A stretch of DNA of 64,000 nucleotides from Paraburkholderia phenazinium (GTDB lineage: Bacteria > Pseudomonadota > Gammaproteobacteria > Burkholderiales > Burkholderiaceae), in contig NZ_FNCJ01000001.1 in the NCBI RefSeq assembly GCF_900100735.1, positions 654,437 to 718,436 of the forward strand, written 5' to 3'. A program made the translations under genes and the position numbers. Every line of letters begins with the position of its first letter. Position 1 is the first letter of the stretch. The notes beneath the pieces were generated by a model. The model did not search any database. It had not been told where the DNA came from and worked only from the letters and a program-made list of their open reading frames with translations. Shown here piece by piece: positions 44,515 through 54,239 of the stretch.

Positions 44515-45699
44515 TCACCGGCCGAGGATCACGCTGACGTTGCTGCCGCCGAACGCAAACGAATTGCTCATCACGTATTGCGCGCCGGCGTGGCGCGGCA
44601 AATACCGCTCTGTTTCGACGAGATCGAGCGCTGGCAGCTCGGCGTCGGCTTCGCCATCCCAAAGGTGGCGCGGCAAGGCGACGTCATCGCGTGCGAGCGT
44701 GAGCCATGCGAAGCCGAGTTCGTTCGCGCCCGCCGCGCCGAGTTGATGCCCGGTCAGCGGTTTGGTGCCGCTTGCCGCAACGCCATTGGGGAAGATCCGT
44801 GACATCAGATGCGCTTCCATCTGGTCGTTCTTGCGCGTCGCGGTTGCGTGCAGGTTGACGTAGCCGATCGACGAAGCCGCGAGGCCCGCATCCTCGAGCG
44901 CGCCTCGCAAGGCGTGTTCGCCGCCGATGCCGTGCGGATCGGGCGCCGAGATGTGATGCGCGTCGCTGGATTCGCCGGCGCCTGCAAGCACAACCGGTCC
45001 TTCGTCACGGCTCATCAGGAAGACGGCCGCTCCCTCTCCGATGTTGATACCGCAGCGATTGCGGCTCAGCGGATTCATGCGTGCCACGCTGGTGGAGTCG
45101 ATCGAGGCGAAACCCTGCAGGGTCAATTCGCATAGCGAGTCGACTCCGCCGGCGACCACCGCGTCGCAGAGTCCCAACTCCAGCAGCCGGCGCGCCGAGA
45201 TGATGGCTTTCGCCCCCGAGGTGCATGCTGTCGACACCGTGAAGGCCGGGCCCTGGAGATCGAGCGCGGCGGCGGCGAATGGCGCGGCCGTGCCGATCTC
45301 CATCTGGCGGTAGTCGAAGCCGGCCGGCAGAGCGCCCGCTTCGGCGTGCTGGGCGAGCGCGGCTTCGGCCGCGCTGATGCCCGACGTGCTGGTGCCGAGC
45401 ACCACGCCAATGCGACGCGCGCCGTACCGTTCGCGGGCCGCTTCAATGGCGGGTCTGATTTGCGCGAGGGCGGCTAGCAGCAAGCGATTGTTGCGGCAGT
45501 CGTAGTGCACGAGCGCAGCGGCCGGCGCCTGCGCGAGCGGCGCCATGACCCGGCCGACGAACGCCTCGCCGCCGCGGGTTTGCAGCATCCCCATGCCCGG
45601 AGCCTGTCCGTTGGACAGCGCAGACACGATCGACGGCACATCGTTGCCGAGTGCGTTGATCATGCCGAGCGCATGCAGATAAACACGCGACGTGCTCAC
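44515..45699 (-). CDS. Beta-ketoacyl-ACP synthase, ApeO-like
   Basis: A 394-residue ketosynthase with Cys in STACTSGAK (about 159), His in NLHATATRKND (about 289) and His in KPLTGHQLGAAG (about 321), all present. ApeO pairs with a chain-length factor in described aryl-polyene systems. The start codon is GTG at 45699, overlapping the exporter stop (GTGA), so it is coupled to that gene. The gene order supports the ApeO assignment. Confidence 0.9.
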   Translation of the reverse strand: MSTSRVYLHALGMINALGNDVPSIVSALSNGQAPGMGMLQTRGGEAFVGRVMAPLAQAPAAALVHYDCRNNRLLLAALAQIRPAIEAARERYGARRIGVVLGTSTSGISAAEAALAQHAEAGALPAGFDYRQMEIGTAAPFAAAALDLQGPAFTVSTACTSGAKAIISARRLLELGLCDAVVAGGVDSLCELTLQGFASIDSTSVARMNPLSRNRCGINIGEGAAVFLMSRDEGPVVLAGAGESSDAHHISAPDPHGIGGEHALRGALEDAGLAASSIGYVNLHATATRKNDQMEAHLMSRIFPNGVAASGTKPLTGHQLGAAGANELGFAWLTLARDDVALPRHLWDGEADAELPALDLVETERYLPRHAGAQYVMSNSFAFGGSNVSVILGR

Positions 45700-48152
45700 A
45701 CCGTTTCTCCTGTGTCGGCCGGAGTGAGTGCCTCAGCACTGACTCCGGTCCCACGCAACTTGTTGCGCTTCGATGGAATGCCGATCGGCGCAAGCAGCAC
45801 GGACACCATGATGCCCAGCGACAGCGTGGCGCCGAAACTGCGCAAGGCCGGCATCGAACTCATACCGAGCATGCCGAACGACAGCAGGGTCGTCGCGGAC
45901 GACAGCAGAACACCGGTCCACACGGCGCCGGGGTCCGCATCCGCTCGCATCGTGCCTTCGCGCAGGAACACGGCATAGTTCGCACCCACGCCGAGCACGA
46001 GCATCAGCGCGAGCCAGTTGAACAGCGTGAACGGGATATGCGCGTAGCCGAACGCCGCGAGCGTGACGCCCACCGCGAGCAGCACGGGCAGCGTGACAGC
46101 AAGGCCGCCGCGCGGCCGGTAACGGAGCATCAGCAGGATCAGCACCAGCAGTAGCGCGCCCGCCAGCCAGACGCTGCTATCGACGCGATATTCGCCGAAC
46201 AGCTTCGACACGCTCGCGGCCTTGTCGACGAAGCTCACACCCGGCACCGCACGCGCGGCGTCGAGCAGCGCGGGCTCGTTGGCCGGCGTCACGCTTTGCG
46301 GGATCACCACGGCGGCGAAGGCGCGGGGCGTCGTGGACGTGGCGCCCAGCCACAGATGACGAAACGGCTGCGACCAGGGCGCCGCGAGCCAGCGGTCGAC
46401 CGTCAGCAGCGAGTTCGACGAGCTTGCGTAGTCCGCGAGCCATGCGTCGGCGACGGCGTCGCGAAACCCGGCCTCAAGCAGCATCGCGCGCAATGCTGCG
46501 GGGTCATTGAAAACGTGGGCAGCGAGCAGCGCGCGGTCGGTGTGTTGCTGCTTGGCCGAGGGCACGAACGAGGTCACCGATTGCCAGCTACCTACCTTGG
46601 CGGTCCCGCTGAGTGCGTCAAGCCTGGCGCCGAGCGCTTCGGCGCGTTCGAGCACGAGCTCCGGCGTCTCGCCGCGCACCACGAAAAACTGGGCCGTGTT
46701 GTCGACGCCCACTGCGCGGGTGACCTCACGCTCCTGCGCCACGAGCGAAGGGTCGCGCTGGATCAGCAGGTGGATGTCGTCATCGCTGCGCAATTGCAAC
46801 CAGCCGGGCGCGGATGCGATCAGCAGCGCCGCCGTCACCCAGATGGCCCGGCGGCCGCCGATCAGCGCTCGCCACGTCTCGAGCATGCGCCCCGCCGCCT
46901 TGAACAGATACTGCGGGCGACGGGCCGCCGCGCGGGTGAGCAGCGTCGGCAACAGCGTGAGGACCGAGGCGAAGGCAATCGAAATGCCGGCCACGGCGAA
47001 GCACGCGATCTGCTTGAGCGCAGGAAACGGCGCACATGCAAGGATCGCGTAGCCGAGCAGGCTCGTTGCAAGGGCAACCGTCAGTGCCGGCGAAACAGCG
47101 CGTGCGCCGCGCCGCGAATCCCAGCCGTGTTGCGTGCCCAGATAGACGACGAAATACTGGATCGAATAGTCGACCGCCTCGCCGATCAGGCTTGCGCCGA
47201 AGACCAGCGTCAGCAGGTGCAACTGGCCGAAGATGAGCAGGGTGACCGCGAGCGCGCCGACAATGCCGAGCGCGGTCGACACGAAGCCGAGCAGCAAGAG
47301 CCGCGGCGAACGGAAGATCCACAGCATCAACAAAGCGATGCCGCACATCGACACGACGCCGATCGCATGCATTTCGTGCTCGGAGGCGCTGCGTGCTGCT
47401 TGCGCGTAGAACACGGCCCCGGTTCTGGCGAGTGCGACGTCGGGGAACGCCTGCTTCAGACTCGTTTCGCTGTGCGCCACTGCGGCGAGGACGGCGCGCT
47501 GGGTCTGGGTTTCGTACGCGGACCCCGGCAGGCTGGCCATCACCAGCACACTGGTCGTCGCGCCGCGATGGGCAACCAGCAGGCTGTCTTCGATCTCCAG
47601 ATTGGAGGTGGCAAGCGGCAGGCCGCCTAGCCAGTGCTCGAGCCAGCCGAACGGGTCGTCCGCGAGCGCCGTTGCGAGACCGCCTTCGGCCGGCGCGTAG
47701 AGGCGTCTCACGAGGGCGTCGTGCAGGGTATTCGGAGCGCCTGCAAGCTGCGCGCGGTCGGCCGGCGCGAGCAGGCCGAACCGGTATGGCAGATACAGAC
47801 CGCCGATTTGCGACAGATCGAACGGCGGCAAGGTCGCGGTGACGGAGCGAAACGCGCCGCTCGCGGACAGCGTTGCGCCTAGCTGCTTCGCGGCCGCCTT
47901 CGCGTGAGTCGCGTTGTCGCTCTTCACCAGAAACACCGTGCGGTCGCCGAGCGTGGCCGCGAGCCTGTCGACCGCTTCTTCGGCGACCGGGTCCGCCTCG
48001 GTGGCCGGCAGCAAGGCGAGCAGATTGGTCTGCAGCGGCGACGGGCCGGCGAAGCGCCAGACGCAGTAAAGCGTGGCCGCAAGGGCGAACACGAGCCACG
48101 CGGCACGCATGCCCCACGCCTGTTTCGAGCCTCGCACCTGTAATGCGTTCAC
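45696..48152 (-). CDS. MMPL/RND-type exporter (ApeM-like)
   Basis: An 818-residue inner-membrane exporter with two MMPL halves: a first membrane helix near residues 18-33, helix bundles at about 235-420 and 650-790, and large periplasmic loops between. Aryl-polyene clusters carry such a pump to move the lipid-linked pigment to the outer membrane. The GTG start at 48152 shares a base with the lolA stop (TAGTG); the ATG at 48110 is the alternative. The last 17 residues (GTGVSAEALTPADTGETV region) are encoded by a REP-like palindrome, an unusual origin for a protein end. Confidence 0.9.
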   Translation of the reverse strand: MNALQVRGSKQAWGMRAAWLVFALAATLYCVWRFAGPSPLQTNLLALLPATEADPVAEEAVDRLAATLGDRTVFLVKSDNATHAKAAAKQLGATLSASGAFRSVTATLPPFDLSQIGGLYLPYRFGLLAPADRAQLAGAPNTLHDALVRRLYAPAEGGLATALADDPFGWLEHWLGGLPLATSNLEIEDSLLVAHRGATTSVLVMASLPGSAYETQTQRAVLAAVAHSETSLKQAFPDVALARTGAVFYAQAARSASEHEMHAIGVVSMCGIALLMLWIFRSPRLLLLGFVSTALGIVGALAVTLLIFGQLHLLTLVFGASLIGEAVDYSIQYFVVYLGTQHGWDSRRGARAVSPALTVALATSLLGYAILACAPFPALKQIACFAVAGISIAFASVLTLLPTLLTRAAARRPQYLFKAAGRMLETWRALIGGRRAIWVTAALLIASAPGWLQLRSDDDIHLLIQRDPSLVAQEREVTRAVGVDNTAQFFVVRGETPELVLERAEALGARLDALSGTAKVGSWQSVTSFVPSAKQQHTDRALLAAHVFNDPAALRAMLLEAGFRDAVADAWLADYASSSNSLLTVDRWLAAPWSQPFRHLWLGATSTTPRAFAAVVIPQSVTPANEPALLDAARAVPGVSFVDKAASVSKLFGEYRVDSSVWLAGALLLVLILLMLRYRPRGGLAVTLPVLLAVGVTLAAFGYAHIPFTLFNWLALMLVLGVGANYAVFLREGTMRADADPGAVWTGVLLSSATTLLSFGMLGMSSMPALRSFGATLSLGIMVSVLLAPIGIPSKRNKLRGTGVSAEALTPADTGETV
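45719..45748. repeat. REP-like palindromic element, copy 2, inside the exporter gene end
   Basis: CCGGAGTGAGTGC-CTCA-GCACTGACTCCGG, two 13-bp arms with one mismatch, followed by GTCCCACGCAA. It matches the element at 30898-30925 in arms and flank. It encodes the C-terminal tail of the exporter. Confidence 0.85.
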
Positions 48153-48841
48153 TAGCGCGCTCCGAAAAGCTGCTGCTCGGCAGGCGTCAGGTCGGTCACC
48201 GTGGCGCTGTCCGAGAAGTCCAGCGTAGTGACGTCGCCGTTCGCGAGCGTGATGTGCAGCGTGCGCAAATAGCTGCCGCCGCTCATCTGCAAACTTTTGA
48301 TGGCCTGGGCGAGCTGCGGCTGGTTCGGCGTGAGCTGCATGCGCCATTGTGCCGGCGTGCCGGTAGCTTGCACGTCGAATTGCGAGTAGAGCGCCGAGAG
48401 ATCGCCACCGAGCATCGCGCGCATCATTCTGGACACCTCAGCGACGCCGCGTGCGCCGTGGGGACTGCTGCTTCCGATACGCTGACTGGCCGCGTTGACT
48501 TCGCTCACGCCGGCATCGGTGATCAGATAGGTGGCCTGGTACGGTGTCTCGATGTGCCAGATGACGCCGTGTCCGCGCACGAGCAGCAGCGATCCCGAGC
48601 TGATCAGCGGCTGTTTCAGCGCGGCGCGTGTTTGCGTTTGCGTGAAGCGTGCGCGGATGCCGCTCGCCCGTCCCAACTGGGCGGCGATTTGCGACACGAG
48701 CCCCGCGCTCTGCGCAGACCCGGACGCTTCGGTGGGTGCGGAAGCGGACGCCGACGCGGCGTGCGCCAAAGGCGCCTGTGCCAGTGCCTGCAGCGCAACG
48801 CTTGCCGCAACCATCGCGATGCGCAGCCTCAGCGTGCCCAT
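48152..48841 (-). CDS. LolA-like outer-membrane lipoprotein carrier
   Basis: A 229-residue periplasmic protein with a signal peptide (about 1-28, ending LAHA) and a LolA-type fold (about 45-225: RFTQTQTRAALKQPLISSGS, IWHIETPYQATYLITDAG). It would carry the pigment lipid across the periplasm in place of a lipoprotein, a role proposed for the LolA homologue of aryl-polyene clusters. It overlaps the thioesterase gene by 13 bp. Confidence 0.88.
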   Translation of the reverse strand: MGTLRLRIAMVAASVALQALAQAPLAHAASASASAPTEASGSAQSAGLVSQIAAQLGRASGIRARFTQTQTRAALKQPLISSGSLLLVRGHGVIWHIETPYQATYLITDAGVSEVNAASQRIGSSSPHGARGVAEVSRMMRAMLGGDLSALYSQFDVQATGTPAQWRMQLTPNQPQLAQAIKSLQMSGGSYLRTLHITLANGDVTTLDFSDSATVTDLTPAEQQLFGAR

Positions 48842-49260
48842 ACACGCTCCAGCTTCTCGAACACAACCGGCGGCGAGACGAACTGCAGTTCCTGGGTGGC
48901 CGCGCTCACGGCGACCTGGATCGTATGACCCTTCGTGAGCCGAGTGCCTGAGGCCTCATCCACGATCTCATAGCCGATCTTCAGGCGATTTTCGTATTCG
49001 AGCAGGTGCGCGCGTACCTCGAGCCGCTGGCCGTAAATCGCGGGCCGCACATACTTCAAATGTGCTTCGACGACCGGCCAGAGATAGCCCGACGCCTGCA
49101 TCTCGCGGTAGTCGTAGTCGAATGCCCGCAGCAGCGCGGCGCGCCCTGCCTCGAAGTATTTCAGGTAGTGACCGTGCCAGCACACGTTCATCGCATCGAC
49201 GTCGTGAAACGGGACCTCGACGGCCGCGCTGGCCGTCAACACCTTGCGCGGGTCGCTCAT
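48829..49260 (-). CDS. 4HBT-type acyl-CoA/ACP thioesterase (ApeK-like)
   Basis: A 143-residue hotdog thioesterase. The motif FHDVDAMNVCWHGHYLKYFE (about residues 18-37) matches 4-hydroxybenzoyl-CoA thioesterases, with Asp 20 as the likely catalytic acid. It would release or proof-read acyl chains from the carrier protein. Its ATG overlaps the ammonia-lyase stop by ATGA. A long frame in the same region (to 50178) is a shadow of the neighbouring gene. Confidence 0.9.
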   Translation of the reverse strand: MSDPRKVLTASAAVEVPFHDVDAMNVCWHGHYLKYFEAGRAALLRAFDYDYREMQASGYLWPVVEAHLKYVRPAIYGQRLEVRAHLLEYENRLKIGYEIVDEASGTRLTKGHTIQVAVSAATQELQFVSPPVVFEKLERVWAR

Positions 49261-50849
49261 TGCGTGTCTCCGCCGTGTTGCTCGATCAGCTCGCATGCCG
49301 CGATGCGCGCGGTCAGTGCGCGCAGGTCGGCTTCGAGCGCGCGGTCCTCGTCGACGAACGGCGAGCCCGCACTCACGCTTTGCATAAACGCCTGCAGCGG
49401 CTGCGGGACGGGCGCGGTGGCGTCGATCCGCAGCCGCAGTCGTGCGGCTTGCACGGTCGCGAGGGTATGCGCAGCGGCAACCTGCTCGGTGAGTTCCAGC
49501 ACGCGCAGGCAATCGCGCGCGGCGATCGTGCCCATGCTGACCTTGTCCTGATTGTGCGCTTCGGTGGAACGCGAGAAGACGCTCGCAGGCATGGTGTGCT
49601 TGAGCGCCTCCGCCGTCCATGCGGACGACGAAATCTGCACGGCCTTGAAGCCGTGATTGATCGGAGCGCGTGCCGAGGTCGCCCCCGACAGGTTGCGCGG
49701 CAGTCCGTTGTTGAACTTGTCGTCGACGATGAGCGCCAGTTGGCGGTCCATCAGATCGGCGAGATTGGCCACGGCGGTCTTCAACGCGTCCATCGCGAAG
49801 GCGATGTGGCCGCCATAGAAGTTGCCGCCGTGCAATACGCGCTCGCCGTCGGGGTCGATCAGCGGATTGTCGTTGGCGCTGTTCAGTTCGTTCTCGATAT
49901 CGCGCCGCATCCAGCTCAGCGCGTCGCACGTCACGCCGATCACATGCGGGGCGCAACGGATCGAATAGCGGTCCTGCAGGCGGTGGCCCGGCGTGTCGTC
50001 GCGTCCTGCGAGGTCTGCGCGAATCCATGCGGCGGCTTCGGCCTGGCCGGCGTGCGGCTTGGCTTCGAACAGCATGGGATCGAAATGGGCGGCCCGGCCG
50101 TCGAGCGCGATGGTCGACAGGGCAGTGAGCCGTGCGGCCACGCGTGCCAGATGGGCGGCCCGCGCGAAGGCGAGACACGCAAGACCCGTCATGACCGCGG
50201 TGCCGTTCATCAGCGCAAGGCCTTCTTTCGGCGCCAGCGTCAGCGGCTCGTGTCCGAGTTCGGTCCAGACTTCCCGGGCTTCGCGCAGTTCACCGCGAAA
50301 TAGCACGTCGCGCTCGCCCACCAGCGCCGCAGCGACGTACGACAGCGGTGTGAGGTCGCCACTCGCACCCACCGATCCCTCGGCGGGGATGAGCGGCAGC
50401 ACCTGATGATTGATCAGGTCCGCGACGCGTTCGAGCAGCACGGGCCGCACGCCGGAATATCCGTACGCGAGCGAATTGAGGCGCGCGGCGATCACGGCCA
50501 GCGTCTCCTGGTTGTCGAGATGGCGGCCCATTCCGCAACCGTGATAGCGGGTGAGCTGAAGCGGCAGGGCTTCGACCAGGTCCATCGGCACATCGACCAC
50601 GCAGGCGTCGCCATAGCCGGTATTGACGCCGTAGACGGTGGCGCCTGCCGCGAGATGGCGGCGCAGAAACTCAGCGCCGCGGGCGATGCGCGAGCGCCAC
50701 GCCGGATCGCTGCTTAGTGCGACCGGGGCGCGTTGCCGCGCAATCGCCACCACCTCTTCGATCGTGAGCCGGCGGCCGCCGATCGTGATGGCATTGGCGC
50801 TTGCGTGCGCCGGTTGTTGCACGTCTACAGTCAGATCATTTTCGGCCAT
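49257..50849 (-). CDS. Aromatic amino acid ammonia-lyase (HAL/PAL/TAL family)
   Basis: A 530-residue lyase. The MIO prosthetic group forms from Ala-Ser-Gly at residues 162-164 (in EGSVGASGDLTPLS). The catalytic Tyr lies in VYGVNTGYG (Tyr 73), and NENPL-like NSANDNPLI is present. The selectivity loop reads TRYHGCG (100-106), with a His as in tyrosine-type enzymes rather than the Phe-Leu of PAL. It would form a cinnamate or coumarate starter for the polyene. It overlaps the glycosyltransferase gene by 14 bp. Confidence 0.9.
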   Translation of the reverse strand: MAENDLTVDVQQPAHASANAITIGGRRLTIEEVVAIARQRAPVALSSDPAWRSRIARGAEFLRRHLAAGATVYGVNTGYGDACVVDVPMDLVEALPLQLTRYHGCGMGRHLDNQETLAVIAARLNSLAYGYSGVRPVLLERVADLINHQVLPLIPAEGSVGASGDLTPLSYVAAALVGERDVLFRGELREAREVWTELGHEPLTLAPKEGLALMNGTAVMTGLACLAFARAAHLARVAARLTALSTIALDGRAAHFDPMLFEAKPHAGQAEAAAWIRADLAGRDDTPGHRLQDRYSIRCAPHVIGVTCDALSWMRRDIENELNSANDNPLIDPDGERVLHGGNFYGGHIAFAMDALKTAVANLADLMDRQLALIVDDKFNNGLPRNLSGATSARAPINHGFKAVQISSSAWTAEALKHTMPASVFSRSTEAHNQDKVSMGTIAARDCLRVLELTEQVAAAHTLATVQAARLRLRIDATAPVPQPLQAFMQSVSAGSPFVDEDRALEADLRALTARIAACELIEQHGGDTQ

Positions 50850-52551
50850 TTGCGCCTCCGCTGGGGCGCGCCCAGAAATCGAAAAAGTTGAACCATTGAT
50901 AAGGCGCCTTGCGGCAGTAGTGCTCAAGACGCGTTGCGTACTGTTGCGCCCACGTCGAGATGTGCCGCTCGCGTTCGCGGCGCGGCAGTTCGATGCGCTC
51001 GGCGAACGGCTCGAAATACAGCCGGTAGCTGCTGCCCTCTTTCAGGCAAAAGAACAGGTAGACGGGACACGCGAGGGCATGCGCGAGCACATAGGGCCCC
51101 TGAGCGAACGGCGCCTGCGCGCCGAGAAACTGCGCGCTCGTCGTTCTGCCCGATTCGTGGGCGGGTGTTCGATCGCCCACGATCACCAGCAGTTCGCCGC
51201 GGGCGACACGCTCCTGCATCATCATCGCGGTCTCCGGACCGAAGTCGTTCACCTCGAGCAGATGTTGCGAGAAATCGCGGTTCGCCGACGCCAGCACGCT
51301 GTTGAAACGGCGCGCGTGCTCGGTGTAGACGATGGCCGTCACCTTGGTTTTGGCGCCGCGTGTGGCCAGCGCCCGAGCCATTTCCAGGTTGCCGAGGTGC
51401 GAGCCGATCACGAGCGCGCCTTGGCCGCTCGCGAGCAGGGCGTCGAGCGCGCCGGTGTCGTGGAAGCAGACCTCGGCTGGTTCGACGTGACCCGACCAGG
51501 CCGTCAGCTTGTCGAAACCCGATTGCGCGAACGCGAGCATGTGCCGGTAGGCGGAGAGCCAGCCCGGACGAGGCGTGTCCTGTTGCGCCGACGCTTGCCC
51601 GAGCTGTTCGAAGTAACGCCGCGAGGCATCGCGCGCAGGACGTCCCGTGAGCAGGAAATACGCGACGATCGGATGCAGCCACCATGCGGTGAGGCGCGGG
51701 CCGATCGTTTTGCAACCGAGCGCGAGCAGCCTCATGCCGAGGCGGCTGCCGCGTTCCGCCATGCGCCACCAGGGCGCCTCGCCTGGGTTGGCGGACCGGG
51801 TGGCGCGCCGCGGCGTCAGCTTGTGCAGCAACAGCACCGGCAACCGCAACAGCATCCCGGCGACGAGCCGCGTGTGAGTGCGGCTGATGCGCACGTTGTC
51901 CCACAGCACGTCGAAATGCGAGACGCCGTCGGCCGCGTACGTGACAGGCGTGGGAATCGCAATGAACTCCACACGACGCCAGTGCAGGCGCACGAGGATC
52001 TCGATGTCGAAGTCCATGCGTGTGCCCAGCTTGACGCTGTCGATCAGCGCGCAGGCGATATCGAGCGGATAGAGGCGGAAACCGCACATCGAGTCTCGGA
52101 TCGCGAACGAGAGCGTTTCGATCCAGACCCAGACGTGGGTCAGATAACGCCCGTAGAGTCGCGACTTCGGTACGCTTGCGTCGTAGACTGGGCTGCCCAG
52201 AATCACCGCGTGCGGGTTGGCGTGCGACGCGTCGAGAAAGCGCGGCACGTCGGAGCTGTCGTGTTGACCGTCGGCGTCGATCTGCAGGGCATGCGTGTAG
52301 CCAGCCGCACGCGCCGCGCGCAGACCGGCCATCACCGCCGCGCCTTTGCCGCCGTTGACCGGCAGGCGCAGCAGCGTGAGCTGGTTCGCGTGTTGCTGTG
52401 CCAGCGCGGCGAGCACCTGCTGGGTCGCCTCGTCGCTGCCGTCGTCCACCACAAAGAGCGGCAGGCCGTGCACGACCAGATTCGCCACAGTCGCGGTAAT
52501 GGCGTCCTTGTGGTTGTAGATCGGAATGACGATGCAGGCAGCGTGGCTCAT
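50836..52551 (-). CDS. Fusion of family 2 glycosyltransferase and lysophospholipid acyltransferase-like domain (ApeJ-like)
   Basis: A 571-residue bifunctional protein. Residues 1-230 form a GT-A glycosyltransferase (CIVIPIYNHKDAITATVANL, Asp residues in VVDDGSD and QIDADGQHD). Residues about 270-560 form an LPLAT/HtrB-type acyltransferase (VIGSHLGNLEMARALA, with the HX4-5 E/D acid pattern; GDRTPAHESGR). It probably builds the lipid or sugar anchor of the pigment. The ATG at 52551 overlaps the adenylating enzyme gene by ATGA. Confidence 0.9.
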   Translation of the reverse strand: MSHAACIVIPIYNHKDAITATVANLVVHGLPLFVVDDGSDEATQQVLAALAQQHANQLTLLRLPVNGGKGAAVMAGLRAARAAGYTHALQIDADGQHDSSDVPRFLDASHANPHAVILGSPVYDASVPKSRLYGRYLTHVWVWIETLSFAIRDSMCGFRLYPLDIACALIDSVKLGTRMDFDIEILVRLHWRRVEFIAIPTPVTYAADGVSHFDVLWDNVRISRTHTRLVAGMLLRLPVLLLHKLTPRRATRSANPGEAPWWRMAERGSRLGMRLLALGCKTIGPRLTAWWLHPIVAYFLLTGRPARDASRRYFEQLGQASAQQDTPRPGWLSAYRHMLAFAQSGFDKLTAWSGHVEPAEVCFHDTGALDALLASGQGALVIGSHLGNLEMARALATRGAKTKVTAIVYTEHARRFNSVLASANRDFSQHLLEVNDFGPETAMMMQERVARGELLVIVGDRTPAHESGRTTSAQFLGAQAPFAQGPYVLAHALACPVYLFFCLKEGSSYRLYFEPFAERIELPRRERERHISTWAQQYATRLEHYCRKAPYQWFNFFDFWARPSGGANGRK

Positions 52552-54239
52552 GCACGCTCCCTGTAGACGATCACGCCTGAGGCGCAGTCACGCTCGCCAA
52601 GCCGGTAGACGAACTGGATCCGCTGGTTTGCCGCATCGTGCGCGAAGCTCAGCTTGAGCAATGCGCCGGGCGGTACGGGCGCCATGAACTTGAGCCGGTC
52701 GATCGATGCGGGCGTGCTGGCGGCGGGGACGTGAGTTGCGGCGAGCCGTATCGCCCAGTCGACCTGCACCACACCTGGCAGGATGGGCAGGCCGGGGAAG
52801 TGACCGGCAAAGTGGACCAGCGTGCGCGGCACGTGCAGCTCGTAGTAGAACTGGTCGCCCTGCTGCGCCTCGGCCAGCACTTCGACACCGTCTGCACGGG
52901 CCTCGAAGCTCGCGGCGAGCGCGGCGGCCGGCAGCTTGCCGCGCGCATCGAACGGCAAGGCGAGGCGAAAGCGCCAGTGGCGTGGCAGCAGCACGAGGTC
53001 GAAATACGCGGCGAGGTGGCGGCGCAAGGTTTTCACGAGCGGCACGCGGCCGTTGGCGCGTAACGCTTCGTTGCCGGCTTCGGTCAGCACCACGACTGCA
53101 CCGGCTCGCTCGCGCGACGCACCCGCGAGCCGCGTCACCGCCACCTGGGCGACAAACGGATGCTGGGCGAGGCGGGTCTCGAGTTCCGCAAGCGAGAGGC
53201 GCTTGCCGTCGAGTTTGATTACCCGGTCGAGGCGGCCCAGCAGACGGAAGCGGCCGTCGCTGTCGAAGGCGGCTTCGTCGTCGGTGCGGTGCCAGTCGTC
53301 ATGGCCGAGATGCGGCGAGCGTACGCTTAGCGCGCCATCGTCGGCGCGCTGGACGAGGATGCCCGGCATGGCCCGCCATGCGTCCGACTCGTTCTGCCGG
53401 CGCCATGCGATGCCGCCGGTTTCGGTACTGCCGTACACCTCGATCGGCGCTGAGCCGAAACTTGCGGCGTATTGGCTCGCTGTTTCAGCCGCGAGCGGCC
53501 CACCGGATGAGAAGAACGCGAGCGGCGCCGGCGCCAGCGCGGCGAAGCCGGGCAGCTCGGGCCAACGCGACAGTTGCGCGGGCGTCGACACGACAACCGT
53601 CGCTCCGCCTTGCTTGATGCGGGCCTGGATTGCCTGTGGATCGGCGCTGACGTTACGGTCGAACGCGCGCCCTGCCGCGAGTGGCCAGAACACGCGGAAC
53701 AGGATGCCGTAGATATGATGATGCGGCACGCTCGCCAGAATCGTCGCTTGACCGAGCGCTTCTCCCCATTGCTGTTCGAGCGTGTGAACTTCAGCATTGA
53801 ACTGGGCGAGCGTCTTTTGCACCGGCTTTGGCGTGCCGCTGCTGCCGGACGTGAAGAGCGTCAGGCCTGCATGCGGATCGATCGCCCAGCGACCGTCCAG
53901 GGTGTCCTGCGCTACGGCGTCGCGTTCGAGCGCGGGCATATCCGCAGCGGTGAGCAGGCAATCGTAGGCGCCCGACAGGTCAGCCAGGTAACCCGGAGCG
54001 GCATTCGCCGGAATCACCGGCTCCTTGCCGCACCCGAGCAAGGCGAACAGCGTGCAGGCGAAGTCGAACGAATCGTCGAGGCACAACGCGTAGCGCTTCA
54101 AGGGCTGAGCCTGTAGCGCTGCGGCGAGCCTCAGCGTGCGGGCGCGGAACGCAGCGAAGTCGAGTACGGCGTCGGCGTCGCGGCACACCGGTGTGTGGCC
54201 GGCGCGCGCCGAGACCAGCAGGTCGTGTAAGGCGATCAT
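52548..54239 (-). CDS. Fusion of AMP-dependent acyl-ACP ligase and hotdog dehydratase (ApeH-ApeI-like)
   Basis: A 563-residue protein. The N-terminal 430 residues are an adenylate-forming domain with P-loop LFTSGSSGTPKPV (128-140), then YGSTETGG (about 275-282) and the hinge segment RLLGRLDRVIKLDGKRLS. The C-terminal 100 residues form a hotdog dehydratase with HFAGHFPGLPILPG (about 483-496). In aryl-polyene clusters the ligase loads the aromatic starter onto ACP. Single-chain fusion of the two domains is notable, since they are separate genes (apeH and apeI) in E. coli. Confidence 0.9.
   Translation of the reverse strand: MIALHDLLVSARAGHTPVCRDADAVLDFAAFRARTLRLAAALQAQPLKRYALCLDDSFDFACTLFALLGCGKEPVIPANAAPGYLADLSGAYDCLLTAADMPALERDAVAQDTLDGRWAIDPHAGLTLFTSGSSGTPKPVQKTLAQFNAEVHTLEQQWGEALGQATILASVPHHHIYGILFRVFWPLAAGRAFDRNVSADPQAIQARIKQGGATVVVSTPAQLSRWPELPGFAALAPAPLAFFSSGGPLAAETASQYAASFGSAPIEVYGSTETGGIAWRRQNESDAWRAMPGILVQRADDGALSVRSPHLGHDDWHRTDDEAAFDSDGRFRLLGRLDRVIKLDGKRLSLAELETRLAQHPFVAQVAVTRLAGASRERAGAVVVLTEAGNEALRANGRVPLVKTLRRHLAAYFDLVLLPRHWRFRLALPFDARGKLPAAALAASFEARADGVEVLAEAQQGDQFYYELHVPRTLVHFAGHFPGLPILPGVVQVDWAIRLAATHVPAASTPASIDRLKFMAPVPPGALLKLSFAHDAANQRIQFVYRLGERDCASGVIVYRERA

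Noticed and set aside
50638..52566. Long plus-strand frame over the glycosyltransferase-acyltransferase gene
   Set aside because: It is the antisense of a gene with clear motifs; its own translation has no domain.
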